Source: JACOUT01 sp964580865
GTDB lineage: Bacteria; Myxococcota; UBA727; VGSZ01
Direction: 5' to 3'
Length of the DNA: 10,025 nt
Assembly: GCA_964580865.1 (NCBI GenBank)
Contig: CAZONM010000217.1
Span: forward strand, 1-10,025
How positions within the stretch are numbered: the first letter of the stretch is position 1; each line of letters starts with the position of its first letter. The notes under the pieces were generated by a model, which saw only the letters and a list, made by a program, of their open reading frames with translations, did not search any database and had not been told where the DNA came from. Made by a program: the position numbers and the translations under genes. This document shows, in pieces, positions 5,562-10,025 of this stretch.

Positions 5562-5587
5562 GGCGCCACCAACGGCCGCCTCGTCGA

Positions 5588-5591
5588 AAGG
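5588..5591 (+). promoter_or_regulatory. Shine-Dalgarno site of the DUF2167 gene
   Basis: AAGG lies 6 bases before ATG 5598. It supports that start, which also places a signal peptide exactly at the N-terminus. Confidence 0.5.
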
Positions 5592-5597
5592 CTCCTC

Positions 5598-6512
5598 ATG
5601 CAGAAGGCAGTCCCCCTCCTGAGCATCGCCATCCTGCTCGCCTCCGCCGCGGGCGCCGAAGGGCCGCCGCCTGCCGCCGAGGCCGGCGGCGCGCCGCCCA
5701 CGCCCGAGCAGCTGCAGAAGCTCCTCGACGACATGAAGAAGGAGCAGGAGGAGTTCGCCAAGGCCATCGGCTACAAGTCGGGCCCACTGGCGGGCGACAT
5801 GGGCATCGCCAGCATCAACGTGCCCGCCGGCATGCAGTTCACCGACGGCGCCGGCGCCAAGAAGTGGGGCGAGCTCACGACCAACCCGGTGAGCCAGAAG
5901 GAGATCGGGCTCATCGGCCCCGACGATGGTCGCTGGCTGGTGCTGTTCGAGTTCGACGACGTCGGCTACGTCAAGGACGACGACAAGGACGACCTCAAGG
6001 CCGACGAGCTCCTCGACAGCATCAAGGAAGGCACCGAGGCCTTCAACCGCGAGTCGCGCGTGCCGGCGGGCCTGCCGCCCATGAACATTCTCGGCTGGGA
6101 GCAGCAGCCCACCTACAACGAGGCCGCTCACGTGCTCGAGTGGTGCGTACGCGCCGAGAGCGGCGGCGAGCCGAGCCTCAACTTCAACACACGGGTGCTG
6201 GGGCGCCGCGGCGTGGTGTTGGTGACCCTGATGTTTGGCGGCGAGGTCACGCTGCAGCAGGCGCTGCCCGAGTTCCGCGAGCTCATGAAGGGCTTCGCGT
6301 TCAAGGAGGGCGAGCGCTACTCCGAGTTCCGCGAGGGCGACAAGCTGGCCGAGTACGGCCTGGCCGCGCTCATCGCGGGCGGCGGCGTGGCGCTGGCGGC
6401 CAAGAGCGGCCTGCTCGGCAAGCTCATCAAGCCGCTCATCGTCGCGGGCGCGGCCCTGCTCGGCGCCATCGGCTCGCTGTGGAAGAAGATCACCGGCAAG
6501 AAGTCCGAATAG
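5598..6512 (+). CDS. DUF2167 family membrane-anchored protein
   Basis: This 304-residue exported protein has a signal peptide, MQKAVPLLSIAILLASAAGA, with a likely cleavage after A20 (A-G-A). A Pro/Ala linker and a charged helical segment (about 36-56) follow. The DUF2167 core then appears with its typical pieces: LVLFEFDDVGYVKDDD (114-129), GWEQQPTYNEAAHVLEW (166-182), LNFNTRVLGRRGVVLV (194-209), and EGERYSEFREGDKLAEYG (237-254), which leads into the membrane end. Two hydrophobic stretches (about 254-268 and 277-294) are separated by a short Lys-containing turn, and the protein ends in a basic tail (KKITGKKSE), which would stay cytoplasmic. The bulk therefore faces the periplasm and is anchored at the C-terminus. 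The biochemical function of DUF2167 is unknown. It is the first gene of a tight operon; the next gene starts 4 bases after its TAG. Confidence 0.88.
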   Translation: MQKAVPLLSIAILLASAAGAEGPPPAAEAGGAPPTPEQLQKLLDDMKKEQEEFAKAIGYKSGPLAGDMGIASINVPAGMQFTDGAGAKKWGELTTNPVSQKEIGLIGPDDGRWLVLFEFDDVGYVKDDDKDDLKADELLDSIKEGTEAFNRESRVPAGLPPMNILGWEQQPTYNEAAHVLEWCVRAESGGEPSLNFNTRVLGRRGVVLVTLMFGGEVTLQQALPEFRELMKGFAFKEGERYSEFREGDKLAEYGLAALIAGGGVALAAKSGLLGKLIKPLIVAGAALLGAIGSLWKKITGKKSE

Positions 6513-6516
6513 CTCC

Positions 6517-7674
6517 GTGAGCGATCTGGCGTCGCTCGGCCTGGTCATCGTCGCCCTGTCGCTCGGCGAATGCGCGTGGTGGGTACGGCACGGCGCCGTG
6601 GTGCTTCGCGCACCGTGGTACGTCGGGCGCGGCGCCCTGGCCACGCTCTCGTCGAGCTTGGGCAACGAGCGCGGCGCCTTCGCGTTCATGAACCCGCTGC
6701 CGCCGTTCGGCCGCGCCTATGTGGTCGAACCGTGGCCGTTCTCGCTCAGCGAGGACGGCGTGGTGAACGCGCGCTCCTTCTCCTTCGCCCACGAGCACCG
6801 GCCAGCCGGCCCGACCAGGGCGGTGACGTGGGACGCGTTGGAGCAGCTCGGGCGCGACGACGCCACCGTGCTGGTGAACGGCGCGCCCTTCGCCGTGTGC
6901 GCTAGCCGTCACCACGCCGAGGCCGCGCGCCGCGCGCTGCAGACCATGATGGACGCCAAGGCCAAGGATCGGGGCCGCGTGCTCGACGAGCTCATCGAGG
7001 CACACCTCGACCCGGAGGCCGTGATCACCAAGACGCGCGAGCATCGCGCGGCCGGGTTCTCGACGCTCCTGGCGGCGTTCGGCCTGTTCTTCGCGGTGTT
7101 CGGCGCCGTGCCCTTCGAGGTGGCGCAGCGCGGCCTCGAGCGCTGGCAGTGGCTGCTCACGCTGGTGTACGCGTGGGTGGCGCTGGCCGCCGTGTCGACG
7201 TGGACCGTGCACCGCGCGCTCTATGGCAAGCGCGCCGAGCGCCTGGGCGCGGCGCGCGGCGAGCGCGTGGCCCAGCTCGTCATGATGGTGCTCGCGCCCT
7301 ACACGGCGCTGCGCGCCACCGACAAGGTGGGCCGCAACCTGCTCGCCGGTGTGCACCCTATCGCCGCGGCGCTGGCGCTGACCGACACGCGCGCCGGCCG
7401 CGACGCCGTGGCGCGCGCGCTGCGCGACCTGCAGACCCCGCGACCGCTGATGCTCGACGATGCCGCGCGCGACATCGAGGCCGCCTTCCGCGCGCGGCTG
7501 TGGAAGGCCGCTAAGAAGAAGGCCGAAGGGCGCGGCGTGGCGGTCGCGTCGCTCGACGACCCACCGACGCTGCGCGCGGGCCAGGTGGCCTGGTGCCCGC
7601 GCTGTCGCACGCCCTATCGGCACACGTCGGGCACCTGCGCCGATTGCCAGGTGCCGCTATCGTCGACGGCGTGA
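6517..7674 (+). CDS. Membrane protein of unknown function with C-terminal zinc ribbon
   Basis: I do not recognise this 385-residue protein as a whole. A short N-terminal hydrophobic segment (about 5-19) is followed by a soluble region to about 178. That region contains FAFMNPLPPFGRAYVVEPWP (55-74) and, at about 118-142, a stretch ending in a helix with an HH pair (132-133). Two clear membrane helices lie at about 180-200 (FSTLLAAFGLFFAVFGAVPF) and 211-231 (QWLLTLVYAWVALAAVSTWT), with a weaker hydrophobic patch at 251-264. A helical, basic region (to about 345) leads to a zinc-ribbon-like knuckle pair: C360-P-R-C363 and C374-A-D-C377. The start is GTG 6517, 4 bases after the DUF2167 stop, without a Shine-Dalgarno sequence. 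The stop overlaps the helicase start by 4 bases. The arrangement suggests a membrane partner of the DUF2167 protein, but the biochemical role is unknown. Confidence 0.82.
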   Translation: MSDLASLGLVIVALSLGECAWWVRHGAVVLRAPWYVGRGALATLSSSLGNERGAFAFMNPLPPFGRAYVVEPWPFSLSEDGVVNARSFSFAHEHRPAGPTRAVTWDALEQLGRDDATVLVNGAPFAVCASRHHAEAARRALQTMMDAKAKDRGRVLDELIEAHLDPEAVITKTREHRAAGFSTLLAAFGLFFAVFGAVPFEVAQRGLERWQWLLTLVYAWVALAAVSTWTVHRALYGKRAERLGAARGERVAQLVMMVLAPYTALRATDKVGRNLLAGVHPIAAALALTDTRAGRDAVARALRDLQTPRPLMLDDAARDIEAAFRARLWKAAKKKAEGRGVAVASLDDPPTLRAGQVAWCPRCRTPYRHTSGTCADCQVPLSSTA

Positions 7675-9734
7675 GCACGCTGCACCAGCTCCTCGACGCG
7701 CTGTTCGCCGAGCGCGGCCCGCTGTCGACGCGCCTGCCGGGCTATCGGCCGCGCGCGTCGCAGATCGAGCTGGCCCACGCGGTGCTCGACGCGCTCCTCA
7801 CCAAGGGTGCGCGCCTGGCGGTGGAGGCCGGCACCGGCACCGGCAAGTCGCTCGCCTATCTGGCGGCGGCGCTCCTCACCGAGCGCCGCGTGGTGGTGAC
7901 CACCGCGACGAAGGCGCTGCAGGACCAGCTGTTCTTCAAGGACGTCCCCCTGGCGCTGGCGGCGCTCGCCGAGCTCCGCGGTCACGACGTCGACGACGGC
8001 GACGCGGCGGTGGTGCTGAAGGGGCGCCAGTCGTACCTGTGCAAGCTGCGCTTCGAGCGCCTCGCCGCGCAGCCCACGTTCGCGTTCGCGGGCGACGCGC
8101 GCGAGTGGCCGAGCCTGGTGCGCTGGGCGGGCGTCACCGCTACGGGCGATCGCGCCGAGCTCGACCTGCCGGAGCCGTGGGTCACCTGGAGCGACCTCGA
8201 CGCGCGCCGCGAGACCTGCGTGGGCGCGCGCTGCCCGCACCACGACGCGTGCTTCGTGACGCGCGCGCGCCGACGCGCCGAGGGCGCGTGCATGATCATC
8301 GCCAACCACCACCTCTTGTGCGCCGACCTGCGCCTGCGGCACCAGAGCAACCCCGCCGCGCGCGGCCACGACGAGGGCGCGGCGTTCGCGCGCGTCATCC
8401 CCGACGCCGACGCCTTCGTGCTCGACGAGGCCCACGCGCTGCCCGACGTGGCCACCGACCACTTCGGCGTGGCGCTGTCGTCGACGGCGCTGGCCCACCT
8501 GTGCGCCGAGGCGCGCCGCTTCGCCGATGGCCTCGGCGGCGACCAGCGCGCGTTGGTGCTCGAGGCCGCGCTCGCGTGTGAGGAGGCACTGGCCGCGCTC
8601 TTCGCCGTGCTCGGTCACCAGGCCCCGGACCGCGCGCGCCTGCGCCCGACCGCGGCCCTGGCGCCGCAGCGCGATCGCAGCGCGGCCGCGCTCGAGGCGC
8701 TCGGCCGCGCGCTGGCGGGGGCTCGCACCGACGGTGACGACGTCGACGCCGCGCGCGCCGCCGAGCGCGCGGGATTGCAGGGACGCGCCGCCGAGGCCGC
8801 CGACGAGCTGCGCTTCACGCTCGAGCGCGCGCTCGACGACGCGCGCTTCGTGGTCATGGTGGAGCCCGAGCGCCGCGGCGTGCAGGTGACCGCGGCGCCC
8901 GTGGACGTGGCGGGCGTGCTCGCGGGCACGCTCTTTCACGGCGACGCCCCCGTGGTCATGACCAGCGCCACGCTGGCCATCGGCGGCAACGCCGACGCCT
9001 TCCTGCGCAAGGTGGGCGTGCCGCCCGAGCGCGCCGGCGCGCGCGTGTGGTGCTCGCCCTTCGACTTCGCGCGGCGCGGCGCGCTCTATTGCCCAAAGGA
9101 CATGCCCGAGGCCAAGGACCCCGCGCACGCCGCCCGCTTCGTCGACGAAGCGCGCTTCCTCCTGGAGCTGACCGGGGGCGGCGCGCTGTTCCTGTTCACC
9201 AGCCATGGCGCGCTGCGCGAGGCGGCCGACGAGCTGCGCCCGGTGGCGGCGGCGATGGGGCTGCCGTTCTTGCAGCAGGGCGAGGGCGCGAAGCACAAGC
9301 TGCTCGACGAGCTGCGCCGCGCCGACGGCGAGCGCGGCGCGGTCTTGTGCGCCACGCGCTCGTTCTGGCAGGGCGTCGACGTGCGCGGGCGCGCCCTGCG
9401 CCTGGTGGTGATCGATCGGTTGCCGTTCGAGGTGCCCACCGATCCGCTGGTGCGCGCGCGCGCCGACCTGTGCGCGGCGCGCGGCGGCGATCCGTTCCGC
9501 GACCTGACCGTGCCCGACGCCGCGCTGGCGCTCAAGCAGGGCGCCGGCCGCCTCCTGCGCGACGTCGACGACGCCGGCGTGGTGGCGGTGCTCGACGGGC
9601 GCCTGCGCACGCGCTCGTACGGCCGCGCTTTCCTCGACGCGCTCCCGCCGCTGACCCGCATCGGCGCGCGCTCGGCGCTTGCCGAGTTCTGGCGGCGCTT
9701 CGTACAACCGAGCCTTGGCGGAGGATCGACATGA
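7671..9734 (+). CDS. dinG: DinG/YoaA-family ATP-dependent DNA helicase with iron-sulfur cluster (XPD-like, SF2)
   Basis: This 687-residue 5'-3' helicase of the Rad3/XPD group is close to the usual DinG length (about 700). Visible motifs are I EAGTGTGKS (52-60), Ia TTATKALQDQL (77-87), II DEAH (252-255), III MTSATL (430-435), V SFWQGVDVRG (564-573) and VI QGAGRLLR (623-630). Four cysteines fit the 4Fe-4S site: C124 (SYLCK), C183 and C188 (ETCVGARC) and C194 (HDACF), so it should be redox sensitive as in E. coli DinG. There is no N-terminal exonuclease domain. The family unwinds forked DNA, R-loops or D-loops in repair and replication restart. GTG 7671 overlaps the previous stop (GTGA). A longer in-frame start at 7593 would lie deep in the upstream gene and is not favoured. 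DinG versus YoaA cannot be settled from the motifs alone. Confidence 0.92.
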   Translation: MSTLHQLLDALFAERGPLSTRLPGYRPRASQIELAHAVLDALLTKGARLAVEAGTGTGKSLAYLAAALLTERRVVVTTATKALQDQLFFKDVPLALAALAELRGHDVDDGDAAVVLKGRQSYLCKLRFERLAAQPTFAFAGDAREWPSLVRWAGVTATGDRAELDLPEPWVTWSDLDARRETCVGARCPHHDACFVTRARRRAEGACMIIANHHLLCADLRLRHQSNPAARGHDEGAAFARVIPDADAFVLDEAHALPDVATDHFGVALSSTALAHLCAEARRFADGLGGDQRALVLEAALACEEALAALFAVLGHQAPDRARLRPTAALAPQRDRSAAALEALGRALAGARTDGDDVDAARAAERAGLQGRAAEAADELRFTLERALDDARFVVMVEPERRGVQVTAAPVDVAGVLAGTLFHGDAPVVMTSATLAIGGNADAFLRKVGVPPERAGARVWCSPFDFARRGALYCPKDMPEAKDPAHAARFVDEARFLLELTGGGALFLFTSHGALREAADELRPVAAAMGLPFLQQGEGAKHKLLDELRRADGERGAVLCATRSFWQGVDVRGRALRLVVIDRLPFEVPTDPLVRARADLCAARGGDPFRDLTVPDAALALKQGAGRLLRDVDDAGVVAVLDGRLRTRSYGRAFLDALPPLTRIGARSALAEFWRRFVQPSLGGGST
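9720..9725 (+). promoter_or_regulatory. Strong Shine-Dalgarno site inside the helicase 3' end
   Basis: GGAGGA lies 5 bases before ATG 9731, which itself overlaps the helicase TGA (ATGA). It is the best ribosome site in the window on the plus strand and favours 9731 as the start of the lipoprotein gene. Confidence 0.55.
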
Positions 9735-10025
9735 GGCGTGCAGCTGGCGTGGACCGCGGATCGACGCTGCGATCGGCAGATGGCCCCGGCGACGACGGCG
9801 TGAGGCTCGAGCGCCCGCGCGCAGCACGTCGTGACGCCGTGCCCACGTGCGCGCGGACCGCGCGGCGGTGGGAGTGCGGTCTGCTCGTGGTGCTGATGGG
9901 CGTCAGCGCCTGCTCGACCGATCAACCGAAGGCGCTCCACGGCGTCGACGCCGGCGCACCGGCGGCGGTCGTCGTCGACGCGGGCGCGCCCGACGCAGGG
10001 CCGCCCACCGCGCCACCCGTGCGCG
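9731..10025 (+). CDS. Predicted lipoprotein, 5' part (cut by window end)
   Basis: The frame opens at ATG 9731, overlapping the helicase stop (ATGA) behind a strong GGAGGA site, and stays open to the window edge (98 codons). Counting from that ATG, a lipoprotein signal ends in a clean lipobox V58-S-A-C61, preceded by a hydrophobic core (GLLVVLMG) and an Arg-rich n-region. Cys61 would be lipidated and D-free at +2 (C-S-T), which usually favours outer-membrane sorting. The mature start is Ala/Pro-rich with repeated DAGAP/DAG units (VDAGAP, VDAGAPDAG), a style common in myxobacterial lipoproteins. The first 36 codons show visibly weaker G/C preference at third positions than the rest, and a GTG at 9839 would give a normal 25-residue signal peptide. 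The start is therefore unsettled. The function is unknown, as the mature domain lies outside the window. Confidence 0.6.
   Translation, partial: MRRAAGVDRGSTLRSADGPGDDGVRLERPRAARRDAVPTCARTARRWECGLLVVLMGVSACSTDQPKALHGVDAGAPAAVVVDAGAPDAGPPTAPPVR

Noticed and set aside
5190..6689. A 499-codon antisense open frame opposite the DUF2167 gene
   Set aside because: Its composition is repetitive Leu/Ala/Glu/His typical of a shadow frame, and it crosses two real genes and the intergenic signals.
7614..9827. A 737-codon antisense open frame opposite the helicase gene
   Set aside because: It is the mirror of a strongly conserved helicase and has shadow-type composition (His, Arg, Ala, Val, Gln) with no motifs or ribosome site.
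9854..9916. Possible twin-arginine signal in the lipoprotein (ARRWECGLL)
   Set aside because: It lacks the SRRxFLK pattern; a plain Sec lipoprotein signal with a V-S-A-C lipobox explains the sequence.

Overview
The window looks like a piece of a very GC-rich chromosome (roughly 70% GC or more by eye, with strong G/C preference at third codon positions). It probably comes from a myxobacterium or close relative in Myxococcota. That is inferred from gene content: a Ser/Thr kinase with a DUF4388/PATAN-type N-terminus, a sigma-54 activator with an FHA domain in place of a receiver, and a Cys-lipoprotein whose mature N-terminus carries D-A-G/Pro-rich repeats. No rRNA, tRNA, CRISPR array, insertion sequence or phage gene was seen.

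Left part (1-3213). A plus-strand gene of unknown function enters from the left edge and ends at 336. It abuts, with no spacer, the stop codon of a minus-strand group. In transcription order that group is an FHA/AAA+/Fis sigma-54 activator (3213-1816), a 59-residue lysine-rich small protein (1746-1567), a stand-alone CheY-like receiver (1490-1107) and a WecG/TagA/CpsF glycosyltransferase (1110-337). The last two overlap by 4 bases (GTGA), so a phosphorelay output protein and a cell-surface glycan enzyme are probably made together.

Centre (3214-5473). A 106-bp divergent region separates the sigma-54 activator from a 717-residue Ser/Thr kinase. The kinase has a PATAN-like region, a degenerate J-like segment and a C-terminal kinase domain. 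The kinase is 'non-RD' (HCD instead of HRD) and has no threonine in its activation segment. A kinase divergent from an FHA-containing activator suggests one signalling circuit: phosphothreonine made by the kinase, read by the FHA domain, and converted into sigma-54 transcription. An inverted repeat with an A-rich core lies in the shared intergenic region.

Right part (5474-10025). A 124-bp gap with a terminator-like hairpin and a palindrome overlapping a possible promoter leads into a tight plus-strand operon. It encodes a DUF2167 membrane-anchored protein, an unrecognised membrane protein ending in a four-cysteine zinc ribbon, a DinG/YoaA-type iron-sulfur DNA helicase, and the start of a lipoprotein cut by the window edge. 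Spacings are +4, -4 and -4 bases, so translational coupling is likely.

The points most worth following are the kinase/FHA-activator pair, the unusual kinase architecture, and the coupling of a membrane zinc-ribbon protein to a DNA helicase. Several very long antisense open frames exist, but they are by-products of high GC coding and are not annotated as genes.
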